From NCBI GenBank assembly GCA_020024855.1, contig JAHHTB010000030.1, forward strand, positions 1 through 14,801: a stretch of DNA of 14,801 nucleotides, written 5' to 3'. A program made the position numbers and the translations under genes. How positions within the stretch are numbered: the first letter of the stretch is position 1; every line of letters begins with the position of its first letter. The notes under the pieces are model-generated. The model worked only from the letters and a program-made list of their open reading frames with translations, had not been told where the DNA came from and searched no databases. Positions 1-6,696 of this stretch are shown one piece after another. Source of the stretch: Fusobacterium sp. Lineage in GTDB: Bacteria; Fusobacteriota; Fusobacteriia; Fusobacteriales; Fusobacteriaceae.

Positions 1-16
1 ATAAAGGAGAAAATAA

Positions 17-811
17 ATGGTAAAATTACTAGTATCAGATACGGATGGAACATTATTAGATGATAATAAGAATTTACATGATGATTTTTGGGAAATGTTT
101 TATAAATTGAAAGAAAGAGGTATATATTTTGTTCCAGCTAGTGGAAGACAGTATTATAATATTTATGAATATTTTAAAAGAATAGAAGAGAAACTTATAA
201 TTCTTTCTGAAAATGGGTCATATATAGTAGAAGATGGTAAAGAGATTTATTCAAAATGCCTTGATAAAGAAAAAATTGTAAAACTTATAGAAGACTTAAG
301 AAAGATACCTAATGTAAATATTATTTTTTCTGGAAAGAAAAAGGCTTATATTGAAAAAAATGTTCCAGAGTTTATAAAAGAAGTTGAAAAATATTGTGCT
401 AGATATGAGTTAGTTGAAGATTTAACAAATATAGATGATGAACCACTTAAAATAACAATTTGTGATTTAACAGGAGCTGAAGAAAATTCATATCCATATG
501 TAGAGAAATATAATAAGGACTTTAAGGTTGCAGTATCTGGTTTTATTTGGATAGATTTTACTCATAAGGATTCAAATAAGGGAATAGGACTTCAAGTACT
601 TCAAGAAAAATTAGGAATAAGTAAAGATGAAACAATGGTATTTGGAGATTATTTAAATGATTATGAACTTATGAAACAGGGAGAATATAGTTTTGCTATG
701 GATAATGCCCACCCAGAATTAAAAAAAATAGCAAAATATAATGGTGGAGATAATAATGATTGTGGTGTTATAAAAAATATAAAAAAATATGTATTAGATG
801 GAAATATATAA
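17..811 (+). CDS. Cof-type HAD-superfamily phosphatase
   Basis: Predicted cytoplasmic Mg-dependent phosphatase of the HAD superfamily, Cof subfamily, which usually acts on sugar phosphates or related metabolites. Seen: motif I DTDGT at residues 8-12 (Asp8 nucleophile, Asp10 acid/base), motif II Ser42 in ASGR, motif III Lys188 in SNKG, and motif IV GDYLND at 210-215. A cap domain lies between motifs II and III, and 264 residues is normal for the family. The ATG follows AAGGAG within positions 1-16, so the start is well supported even though the region upstream is outside the window. A terminator follows. The substrate cannot be read from sequence; Cof proteins are promiscuous, so I give no gene symbol. 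Confidence 0.93.
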   Translation: MVKLLVSDTDGTLLDDNKNLHDDFWEMFYKLKERGIYFVPASGRQYYNIYEYFKRIEEKLIILSENGSYIVEDGKEIYSKCLDKEKIVKLIEDLRKIPNVNIIFSGKKKAYIEKNVPEFIKEVEKYCARYELVEDLTNIDDEPLKITICDLTGAEENSYPYVEKYNKDFKVAVSGFIWIDFTHKDSNKGIGLQVLQEKLGISKDETMVFGDYLNDYELMKQGEYSFAMDNAHPELKKIAKYNGGDNNDCGVIKNIKKYVLDGNI

Positions 812-830
812 GTATAAAATGTGTCACTTT

Positions 831-863
831 AAGACTAGGAAAAGATATTCTTAGTCTTTTTTT
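831..863 (+). terminator. Rho-independent terminator after the HAD gene
   Basis: The arms AAGACTAGG (831-839) and CTTAGTCTT (850-858) form a 9-bp stem with one G-T pair, and a T run to 863 follows. It lies 19 bases after the HAD stop codon and just before the hutX promoter, so it separates the two units. Confidence 0.85.
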
Positions 864-871
864 ATATTTCA

Positions 872-900
872 TTGACAAAATATTTAAAATATAATATATT
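872..900 (+). promoter_or_regulatory. Probable hutX promoter
   Basis: TTGACA (872-877), a 17-base spacer and TATATT (895-900) match a sigma-70 promoter. It lies 32 bases before the hutX ATG and is followed by AGGAGG at 922-927. The -10 lies inside a palindrome that is listed separately. Confidence 0.7.
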
Positions 901-904
901 TTAA
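884..904 (+). promoter_or_regulatory. Palindrome over the hutX -10 (candidate operator)
   Basis: A perfect inverted repeat with 10-base arms, TTAAAATATA (884-893) and TATATTTTAA (895-904), around a single A at 894. It covers the -10 and the start region, which is typical operator placement. The arms are pure A/T, so chance occurrence in this AT-rich DNA is possible. It does not match the usual 7-1-7 Fur or PerR pattern. Confidence 0.35.
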
Positions 905-931
905 TAGTCAAAATATAATTCAGGAGGCAAT

Positions 932-1402
932 ATGAAAAATAAAATAAAAGAGATGTTAAAAAATGATAGCAAGACACCACTTTCTAAGATAGCACAAGAG
1001 TTAGGAGTATCACTTGTAGAAGTGTTAAGAGAAGCTCCAACTGTAAGAAAGTATGATGTAGAAAAAATAGATGATCTTTTTGAAGTTTTAAGAAGTTGGG
1101 ATAAAGTTCTTATGTTAGTTATGACTCCAAATTTAATTCTTGAAATAAAAGATAAATTTCCAAAAGGATTTTATGGGCATGGATTTTTTAATTTCCACGA
1201 CCCTGAGTCATCTGTAGGAGGACATCTTACTATAACAGCAATAAAGGAAATTTTCCTTGTAACTGATACTATGTTTAATAGAAAAAGTTGTTCTATAAGA
1301 TTCTTTGGGGAAGATGGAAAAGAAATTTTTGCAGTTTATGTTCCAAGAGATGAGAAAAAAGAACTTATAAAAGAGTGCTTAGAAAGTTTTGAAAGCCTAT
1401 AA
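932..1402 (+). CDS. hutX: Heme utilization cytosolic carrier protein HutX
   Basis: Member of the HutX/ChuX/HuvX family, which binds heme in the cytoplasm after import and passes it to a degrading or storage enzyme. Seen: 156 residues, the usual length; a short N-terminal helical region (IAQELGVSLVEVLREAP, 20-36) typical of the family; the FNFHDP segment at 86-91; and GGHL at 96-99, whose His98 falls where ChuX-type proteins carry a conserved histidine. The ATG at 932 follows AGGAGG by 4 bases. The gene has its own promoter and terminator, so it is transcribed alone here. No heme transporter, HutZ or anaerobilin-forming radical SAM enzyme is adjacent; they may be elsewhere in the genome. Iron or heme regulation is likely for this family but no clear Fur box is seen. 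Confidence 0.87.
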   Translation: MKNKIKEMLKNDSKTPLSKIAQELGVSLVEVLREAPTVRKYDVEKIDDLFEVLRSWDKVLMLVMTPNLILEIKDKFPKGFYGHGFFNFHDPESSVGGHLTITAIKEIFLVTDTMFNRKSCSIRFFGEDGKEIFAVYVPRDEKKELIKECLESFESL

Positions 1403-1416
1403 GATAAAAGATAATT

Positions 1417-1446
1417 AAGTAGCTAATTTTTTAGCTACTTTTTTTT
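1417..1446 (+). terminator. Rho-independent terminator after hutX
   Basis: Perfect 10-bp stem AAGTAGCTAA (1417-1426) / TTAGCTACTT (1431-1440) with a TTTT loop and a following T run. It starts 14 bases after the hutX stop. Confidence 0.9.
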
Positions 1447-1498
1447 ATTTACATTTTTATAAGAGATTATTAATATAATTTTTTATTTTTAAAATAGA

Positions 1499-1527
1499 TT
1501 GATTATAATAAAATAAGTTGCTATAAT
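1499..1527 (+). promoter_or_regulatory. Probable promoter of the membrane-anchored protein gene
   Basis: TTGATT (1499-1504), a 17-base spacer and a perfect TATAAT (1522-1527). It is followed by a strong GAGGGGG ribosome binding site and an ATG at 1559. The gap 1403-1558 otherwise holds only the hutX terminator. Confidence 0.65.
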
Positions 1528-1558
1528 TTATAATAATTTTAAGTGTGAGGGGGTAGAA

Positions 1559-2506
1559 ATGAAGAAAATTATAATTATATCTGTTATACTTGGGGCAATA
1601 GTGTTGGCATTGACATTATTTTGTAGTAATGAATTTTATATAAAAAATACAAGAAAAATGTCATTTTTAGATGGTGAAACAGTGGAAGAATATGTGATTG
1701 ATAGAATTAAAATTGGTGAAACATATGCTTTAAATAAGGATAATCCATATTTAGATAAGGTTTTATTGGAGAAATTAGACTATGAACCATCTAGAATTGT
1801 AGGTTGGCTTTTAAGAAATAGTGAAACTATTTTACCAGAAAATATAGGTGAGGTAACTTGGAGTGTTGAGAAAAAAGGAAAAAAAGTTTTAGTTGCTTCA
1901 AATGACTATGTAATTGCAAAAATAGAGGTAATAAAAAAAGATGGGTATATAAAAAGTGGTGAAATTACTGTCATTGATAAAAAAACAGATGAGGTTATAT
2001 CAGCAGAAGATTTGAAATTAGCTTCAGAACTGTATAGAATAGCAAAAAAAGATGATTACCCTATGATTAATATTGAGGAAGAGGGAAGTCTAAACAGAAA
2101 AAGATTTGACACAGAAAAGATGTTAGAAATGTTAACAGCTTCAGTACCAGAGTATCCACTTGGTAGAGTAAAATTTTATGAAAGTGGTAGAGTAAAATAT
2201 CTTGCAGAGTCTGTTGTATTGGAAATATTTTTAAGTGATGAGAGTTATATAAGAGATATAAGAGAATCTTTAAAAGATTTGGAACAAAGTATAGATGAAG
2301 AATTAGAGGATTTTCAAGAAGAGCCTGTTTTAAAAGAAGATGTAAAATATGCAATTAAAATAGAGCATATGTTAATAGCTGAAAAATTAAATAAAAATAT
2401 CTCTGATGAGGAGAAAAAACAGGTAGAGGAATTGGAAGAAAAAGCTATAAAAGTATTTGATAGATTAGCAGAAAGATTAAGAATTGCTATGAAAAGAAAT
2501 TATTAA
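1559..2506 (+). CDS. Membrane-anchored protein of unknown function
   Basis: I do not recognise the family. Seen: a positively charged start (MKK) and one hydrophobic segment at residues 4-21, followed by Cys22. The residue before the cysteine is Phe, so it does not fit a lipobox; an uncleaved signal anchor with the rest of the protein outside the cytoplasm is more likely. The middle part is of mixed alpha/beta character. Residues 202-217 are two 8-residue units, GRVKFYES and GRVKYLAE, encoded by a 14-base direct repeat; their G-x-V-K-x-Y pattern resembles a single MORN_2/YwqK-type repeat, but this is only a resemblance. Residues 230-312 are rich in Glu, Lys and Leu and are probably helical or coiled coil. 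It is transcribed alone, between its own promoter and terminator. Confidence 0.8.
   Translation: MKKIIIISVILGAIVLALTLFCSNEFYIKNTRKMSFLDGETVEEYVIDRIKIGETYALNKDNPYLDKVLLEKLDYEPSRIVGWLLRNSETILPENIGEVTWSVEKKGKKVLVASNDYVIAKIEVIKKDGYIKSGEITVIDKKTDEVISAEDLKLASELYRIAKKDDYPMINIEEEGSLNRKRFDTEKMLEMLTASVPEYPLGRVKFYESGRVKYLAESVVLEIFLSDESYIRDIRESLKDLEQSIDEELEDFQEEPVLKEDVKYAIKIEHMLIAEKLNKNISDEEKKQVEELEEKAIKVFDRLAERLRIAMKRNY
2161..2198 (+). repeat. 14-base in-frame direct repeat
   Basis: TGGTAGAGTAAAAT occurs at 2161-2174 and again at 2185-2198, a period of 24 bases (8 codons). It encodes the GRVKFYES/GRVKYLAE pair in the membrane-anchored protein and may be a recent small duplication. Confidence 0.8.
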
Positions 2507-2535
2507 GAGCTGAATAATACCAGCTCTTTTTTTAT
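2505..2535 (+). terminator. Rho-independent terminator after the membrane-anchored protein gene
   Basis: The arms AAGAGCTG (2505-2512) and CAGCTCTT (2521-2528) form an 8-bp stem with an 8-base loop, followed by a T run. The 5' arm begins inside the stop codon. Confidence 0.88.
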
Positions 2536-2558
2536 TTTTTGAAAAATCACACTAAACC

Positions 2559-2588
2559 TTGAAAAAAATTTGTTAATTGTGCTATACT
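2559..2588 (+). promoter_or_regulatory. Promoter of the nadABC-niaR operon
   Basis: TTGAAA (2559-2564), an 18-base spacer and TATACT (2583-2588) preceded by TGC, an extended -10 element. Transcription would start near 2595, inside the operator-like repeat at 2591-2608. Confidence 0.65.
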
Positions 2589-2590
2589 AT

Positions 2591-2608
2591 CAACTGACAA
2601 GACAGTTG
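2591..2608 (+). promoter_or_regulatory. Probable NiaR operator at the nad promoter
   Basis: A perfect inverted repeat CAACTG (2591-2596) / CAGTTG (2603-2608) with a 6-base centre that also carries GACA twice. It begins three bases after the -10 and spans the expected transcription start, where a bound repressor would block polymerase. The last gene of the operon encodes NiaR, the nicotinate-sensing repressor of NAD synthesis genes, so autoregulated repression is the natural reading. The link to NiaR is inferred from context, not from a matched consensus. Confidence 0.6.
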
Positions 2609-2638
2609 TAAATATAAATGAAAATACAGAGGTGGGAG

Positions 2639-3547
2639 ATGGAAAATAATTTTGAACTACTGGCTCGTTTAAAAAAGGAAAAGAATGCAGTAATACTTGC
2701 TCATTATTATACAGATGATAGTATTCAAAAAATTGCAGATTATGTTGGAGATTCATATTTTTTAAGTGAGAAAGCAAGAGAGGTAAAGGAAGATGTAATT
2801 GTTATGTGTGGAGTTTCTTTTATGGGAGAAAGTGTAAAACTTCTTAATCCTAAAAAAACAGTTCTTCTTCCAGATAAAGATGCTGATTGTCCTATGGCAC
2901 ATATGGCAACAGTTGAAAAAATAAAAGAAGTGAGAGAAAATTATGAAGATGTAGCAGTAGTTTGTTATGTAAATTCAACAGCAGAACTTAAAGCACATTC
3001 TGATGTATGTGTAACCTCTGCTAATGCTTTAAAAATTGTAAAAAATATTTCTAATAAAAATATATTTTTTATTCCAGATAAAAATTTGGCATATTATATT
3101 TCTAAAAAAGTACCAGAAAAGAATTTTATTTTTAATGATGGATATTGTTATATTCATAATTCTGTAACTATTGATGAGGTAAAGAATACAAAAGAAAAAT
3201 ACCCTAATGCAGAAATTCTTGTACATCCAGAATGTCAAAAAGAAATAGTTGAAATAGCAGATTATGTAGGAAGTACATCAGGAATTATAAAATATGCATC
3301 AGAAAATATAAAAAATGAATTTATTATTTGTACAGAAGAGGGCGTTTTATATGAATTAAAAGAAAAAAATCCTCATAAAAAATTCTATTTACCAAAGAAA
3401 AATTTTAGTTGTATAGACATGAAAAAAATTACAGTAGAAAAAATTATAAAGGCTCTTGAAACAAATGAACCTCAAGTTTACCTTGAAAATAATATTATAG
3501 ATAAAGCTTATAAACCTTTAGAAAATATGCTAATAATGGCAAAATAA
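2639..3547 (+). CDS. nadA: Quinolinate synthase NadA
   Basis: Condenses iminoaspartate, made by NadB, with dihydroxyacetone phosphate to give quinolinate in the de novo NAD pathway, using an oxygen-sensitive [4Fe-4S] cluster. Counted from this start (302 residues), Cys84 in DADCPMAHM, Cys170 in GYCYIHNS and Cys258 in SCIDMKK have the spacing of the three cluster ligands of compact NadA proteins. Also seen are AHYYTDDSIQKIADYVGDS near the N-terminus and the STAELKAHSD and CVTSANA segments. An in-frame ATG at 2618 would add 7 residues but has no ribosome binding site, whereas 2639 follows AGAGGTGG closely, so 2639 is preferred. It is the first gene of nadA-nadB-nadC-niaR, with 13 bases before nadB. 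Confidence 0.96.
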   Translation: MENNFELLARLKKEKNAVILAHYYTDDSIQKIADYVGDSYFLSEKAREVKEDVIVMCGVSFMGESVKLLNPKKTVLLPDKDADCPMAHMATVEKIKEVRENYEDVAVVCYVNSTAELKAHSDVCVTSANALKIVKNISNKNIFFIPDKNLAYYISKKVPEKNFIFNDGYCYIHNSVTIDEVKNTKEKYPNAEILVHPECQKEIVEIADYVGSTSGIIKYASENIKNEFIICTEEGVLYELKEKNPHKKFYLPKKNFSCIDMKKITVEKIIKALETNEPQVYLENNIIDKAYKPLENMLIMAK

Positions 3548-3560
3548 TTTGGAGGAAATA

Positions 3561-4859
3561 ATGGAAAATAAATATGATGTAATAATAGTTGGAACAGGAG
3601 TTGCAGGTTGCTTTACAGCTCTTCATATTGAGAATACTAAAAAAGTTCTTATGATTACAAAGGGAGAATTAGAAGAAAGTGATTCTTTTCTTGCACAAGG
3701 TGGAATTTGTGTGTTAAGAGATGAAAATGATTTTAATGATTTTTTTGAAGATACAATGAAAGCAGGACATTATAAAAATAAAAAGGAATCTGTTGAAGTA
3801 ATGATAAATTCTTCAAGAGAGATAATTAATGAACTTTTAAATTTTGGAGTTGATTTTGCAAGAAAAGATAATGAACTTCTTTACACTCGTGAGGGAGCTC
3901 ACTCAAAACCACGTATTTTATATCATGATGATATAACAGGACAGGAGATTACAGAAAAACTTTTACAAGCTGTTAAGAAAAGAGATAATATTGAAATTTT
4001 AACAAATACAACTATGATAGATATAATAGCTGAAAACAATATTTGTGAAGGAATAGTTTTAAAAGATGAGAAAGGTGATATAAATCCTATTTATGCAAAT
4101 GATGTAGTTCTTGCTACAGGTGGTATAGGTGGAATTTATGAAAATTCAACAAATTTTCCTCATTTAACAGGTGATTCTTTAGCAATAGCAGAAAAAAATA
4201 ATGTAAAATTAAAAGATATAAGCTATATCCAAATTCACCCAACAACACTTTTTTCAAAGGAGAGAGGCAGAAGATTTCTTGTGTCAGAATCAGTAAGAGG
4301 GGAGGGGGCACTTCTTTATGATAAAGATTACAAACGTTTTACTGATGAACTTATTCCAAGAGACAAGCTGACAGAAAAAATTTTAGCACAGATGGAAAAA
4401 GATAAGACAGATTATGTGTGGCTTGATATGAGACCAATAATTGAAAATGGGATAGATATTACAAAAAGATTTCCAAATATTGTAAAAAGATGTGTAGAGG
4501 AGGGGTATAATCCTACAAAAGAGTGTATCCCTGTTGTACCAGCACAACATTATTTTATGGGGGGAATAGATGTTGATATGAACAGTATGACATCTATGAA
4601 AAATCTTTATGCTGTAGGTGAAACAAGTTGTAATGGAGTTCATGGAGCTAATCGTCTAGCAAGTAATTCACTTCTTGAAAGTCTTGTTTTTGGTAAAATT
4701 GCTGGAAAACATATTTGTAGTAAAGAAGGTGAAAATAGAAATAGCAATTTAAAAATAGATGTTGAAAAATATAAAAATTTCAAAAAACTTTTTTCAAGTT
4801 ATAGGGATATAGTTTTAGATGAGATAAAAAAAGATAGGGTTTTAAAGGAGAATATATAA
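3561..4859 (+). CDS. nadB: L-aspartate oxidase NadB (short form)
   Basis: FAD-dependent oxidation of L-aspartate to iminoaspartate, the first step of de novo NAD synthesis. Numbered from the ATG at 3561 (432 residues): the FAD-binding GTGVAG at 11-16, HSKPR near 114-118, His226 in IHPTTL, Arg246 in SVRGEGA, His330 in AQHYFMGG, and GETSCNGVHGANRLASNSLLE near 353-373. The His and Arg residues correspond to the succinate/aspartate-binding residues of the family. The C-terminal helical domain is very short, ending about 60 residues after the flavin domain, against roughly 150 in E. coli-type enzymes of about 540 residues. A TTG at 3549 would read through the GGAGG ribosome binding site, so the ATG is chosen. 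In an anaerobe fumarate rather than oxygen is the likely electron acceptor (inference). Confidence 0.95.
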   Translation: MENKYDVIIVGTGVAGCFTALHIENTKKVLMITKGELEESDSFLAQGGICVLRDENDFNDFFEDTMKAGHYKNKKESVEVMINSSREIINELLNFGVDFARKDNELLYTREGAHSKPRILYHDDITGQEITEKLLQAVKKRDNIEILTNTTMIDIIAENNICEGIVLKDEKGDINPIYANDVVLATGGIGGIYENSTNFPHLTGDSLAIAEKNNVKLKDISYIQIHPTTLFSKERGRRFLVSESVRGEGALLYDKDYKRFTDELIPRDKLTEKILAQMEKDKTDYVWLDMRPIIENGIDITKRFPNIVKRCVEEGYNPTKECIPVVPAQHYFMGGIDVDMNSMTSMKNLYAVGETSCNGVHGANRLASNSLLESLVFGKIAGKHICSKEGENRNSNLKIDVEKYKNFKKLFSSYRDIVLDEIKKDRVLKENI

Positions 4860-4860
4860 G

Positions 4861-5718
4861 ATGAATGAGATAACAATGAAAATGAATGTGGATAAACTTA
4901 TTCTTATGGCTCTTGAAGAAGATATATCAAGTGAAGATATAACAACAAACTCTATTATGAGAGAGTACAAAAAAGGAAGTGTTCACCTTATTTGTAAGCA
5001 AGATGGAGTAATTGCAGGGCTTTCTGTTTTTGCAAGAACATTTTATCTTCTTGATGAAAAAACAGAAGTAAAATTTTATAAAAAAGATGGAGATTATGTA
5101 AAAAAAGGTGAAATTCTTGCAGAAGTTATAGGGGATATAAGAGTTTTACTTTCAGGAGAAAGAACAGCTTTAAATTATTTACAAAGAATGAGTGGTATTG
5201 CAACTTATACAAACAGTGTGATAAAATTACTGGAAGGAAGTAAGGTTAAACTTTTAGATACAAGAAAAACAACTCCAAATATGCGTATTTTTGAAAAATA
5301 TGCTGTTAAAGTTGGTGGTGGAAATAATCATCGTTATAATCTTTCTGATGGAATTCTTTTAAAAGATAACCATATTGATGCAGCAAAGGGAGTGAAGAAT
5401 GCTATTAAAATGGCAAAGGAATATGCTCCTTTTGTAAGAAAGATAGAGGTGGAGGTTGAAAATCTTGAGATGGTAAAAGAGGCATTAGAGGCAGGGGCAG
5501 ATATTATAATGCTTGATAATATGACTCCTGAAATGATGAAAGAGGCAGTTAAGTTAGTAGATGGAAAAGCTGAAATAGAATGCTCAGGTAATATAACAAA
5601 AGAAAATATAAAAAAAGTTATAGAAACAGGGGTTGACTATATTTCTAGTGGTGCTCTAACTCACTCTGCTCCCATACTTGATGTTTCTTTAAAAAATCTT
5701 TGTGTGTTAGAAAAATAG
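4861..5718 (+). CDS. nadC: Nicotinate-nucleotide pyrophosphorylase (carboxylating) NadC
   Basis: Converts quinolinate and phosphoribosyl pyrophosphate to nicotinate mononucleotide, CO2 and pyrophosphate. Seen: an N-terminal alpha/beta sandwich (residues about 10-115), SGERTALNYLQRMSGIAT at 98-115, the substrate-binding DTRKT at 133-137, GGGNNHRYNLSD at 152-163, KDNH at 168-171, EVEVE at 196-200, MLDN at 217-220 and ECSGNI at 240-245 of the (beta/alpha) barrel. The length of 285 residues is standard. The start lies one base after the nadB stop, with AAAGGAG 10 bases upstream, so translation is probably coupled to nadB. All key motifs are intact, so the pathway from aspartate to NaMN is complete within this operon. 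Confidence 0.97.
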   Translation: MNEITMKMNVDKLILMALEEDISSEDITTNSIMREYKKGSVHLICKQDGVIAGLSVFARTFYLLDEKTEVKFYKKDGDYVKKGEILAEVIGDIRVLLSGERTALNYLQRMSGIATYTNSVIKLLEGSKVKLLDTRKTTPNMRIFEKYAVKVGGGNNHRYNLSDGILLKDNHIDAAKGVKNAIKMAKEYAPFVRKIEVEVENLEMVKEALEAGADIIMLDNMTPEMMKEAVKLVDGKAEIECSGNITKENIKKVIETGVDYISSGALTHSAPILDVSLKNLCVLEK

Positions 5719-5728
5719 AGAGGAAAAT

Positions 5729-6241
5729 ATGACAGGAAAAGAAAGACGTAGAGAAATCTTAAATACTATAAGAGGGACTAAGGTACCTATATCAGGAACA
5801 GAGCTAGCAAAAAAATATAATGTGAGTAGACAGGTGATAGTTCAAGATATAGCTCTTCTTCGTGCAGAAAATAATGAGATATATTCAACTACAAGAGGAT
5901 ATATTTTACAAGGTGAATCTCAGGTTTTTAGTAGAGCTTTTTCTGTTTCTCATTCTGATAGTCAGATGGAAGATGAACTAAATATAATTGTTGATTTTGG
6001 TGGAAATGTAGTAAATGTTTTTGTGGAACATGAGATTTATGGAAATCTTTCTGCAGAGTTAAATATAAATTCAAGAAGAAAAGTAAAAGAGTTTTTAGAA
6101 AAAATAAAAAATGGAGCATCAACACCATTAAAAAATCTTACTTTTGGAAAACATTTTCATAAAGTAGAGGCTGATAGTGAAGAAACTCTTAACCTTATAG
6201 AAAAAGAGTTAAGAGAAAAAGGTTATTTACAAGAAAATTAA
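5729..6241 (+). CDS. niaR: NiaR-type nicotinate-responsive repressor (HTH + 3H domain)
   Basis: Transcription factor of the NiaR (YrxA) family, which represses NAD synthesis or niacin uptake genes when nicotinate is present. Seen: a winged helix-turn-helix at residues 5-60 (RREIL..., ISGTELAKKYNVSRQVIVQDIALLR), then a 3H domain with His75 in VSHSD, Glu83, His101 in VEHEIYG, and His142/His144 in GKHFH. The His75/Glu83/His142/His144 set has about the spacing of the metal-binding residues described for Thermotoga NiaR. The length of 170 residues is typical. It is the last gene of the nad operon, 10 bases after nadC, and probably binds the inverted repeat at 2591-2608 to regulate its own operon. 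Other targets, such as a niacin transporter, would be outside the window. Confidence 0.92.
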   Translation: MTGKERRREILNTIRGTKVPISGTELAKKYNVSRQVIVQDIALLRAENNEIYSTTRGYILQGESQVFSRAFSVSHSDSQMEDELNIIVDFGGNVVNVFVEHEIYGNLSAELNINSRRKVKEFLEKIKNGASTPLKNLTFGKHFHKVEADSEETLNLIEKELREKGYLQEN

Positions 6242-6246
6242 AAAAA

Positions 6247-6273
6247 GCTGTGTAATATGCACAGCCCTTTTTT
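6247..6273 (+). terminator. Rho-independent terminator of the nad operon
   Basis: GCTGTG (6247-6252) pairs with CACAGC (6260-6265), with one more T-G pair and a 5-base loop, followed by CC and a T run. It begins 5 bases after the niaR stop. Confidence 0.85.
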
Positions 6274-6307
6274 ATTAAATTAATGGCTTGGAAAGGAGAG
6301 TGAAAAA

Positions 6308-6622
6308 ATGAAAAAGAAGTTAATGATTTTATTATTTATTGTCTTAGTAAGTTATAGTTATGCTAAGAAAGAGGAATTTAAATACAGAACTAGAAAAGAT
6401 AAAGAGATATTTTTAATTGAAGTCTTAGCTAGAGGTTTAGAGGAAGAGGAATTATTTGATGAGTGGCAGTCTATATTAGAGGATTTAACTAAAAAAGCGT
6501 ATAAAGATAATGAGGCATTAGAGCAATTAATAGAGTGGAGAGAACTTCATAAAGAGTTATCTGAAAAATATAGAAAAAATATAGATGAAGATGACGACGA
6601 CGATGATGAAGATGATGATTAA
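6308..6622 (+). CDS. Small secreted protein with Asp-rich tail, paralogue of the next gene
   Basis: Unrecognised 104-residue protein. Seen: a signal peptide (MKKKL, hydrophobic 5-15, probable signal peptidase I cleavage after Ala19 in SYA), so the mature protein of about 85 residues is likely periplasmic or secreted. The mature part opens with EEFKYRTRKDKEIFL, continues as charged helices, and ends in 12 residues of only Asp and Glu (93-104), encoded by a run of GAT/GAC/GAA codons. The core aligns with the lipoprotein at 6697: EEFKY/DEFKY, KE-FL, EW-ILEDL/EYKEILKDL and EWRE/EWKE match in order. AAAGGAG lies 9 bases before the ATG. No clear promoter is seen in the 66-base gap, so it may depend on read-through from niaR or on a promoter inside it. 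The acidic tail might bind cations, but that is a guess. Confidence 0.8.
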   Translation: MKKKLMILLFIVLVSYSYAKKEEFKYRTRKDKEIFLIEVLARGLEEEELFDEWQSILEDLTKKAYKDNEALEQLIEWRELHKELSEKYRKNIDEDDDDDDEDDD

Positions 6623-6628
6623 CTAAAA

Positions 6629-6660
6629 AAGCACAATATATAATTGTTCCTTTTTTCTAT
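6629..6660 (+). terminator. Possible weak terminator between the two small exported genes
   Basis: GCACAAT (6631-6637) can pair imperfectly with ATTGTTC (6643-6649), with one mismatch, followed by a T-rich run. The stem is A/T-rich and weak, so partial read-through into the lipoprotein gene is likely. Confidence 0.35.
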
Positions 6661-6696
6661 TTTTTTAATTATTATATAATAATAGGGAGTGATACT

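Noticed and set aside
2618..2638. Earlier in-frame ATG for nadA
   Set aside because: No ribosome binding site precedes it, while AGAGGTGG sits just before the ATG at 2639. The extra seven residues are not part of the NadA fold.
3549..3560. TTG start for nadB giving four extra residues
   Set aside because: It would translate the GGAGG ribosome binding site itself; the ATG at 3561 is correctly spaced.
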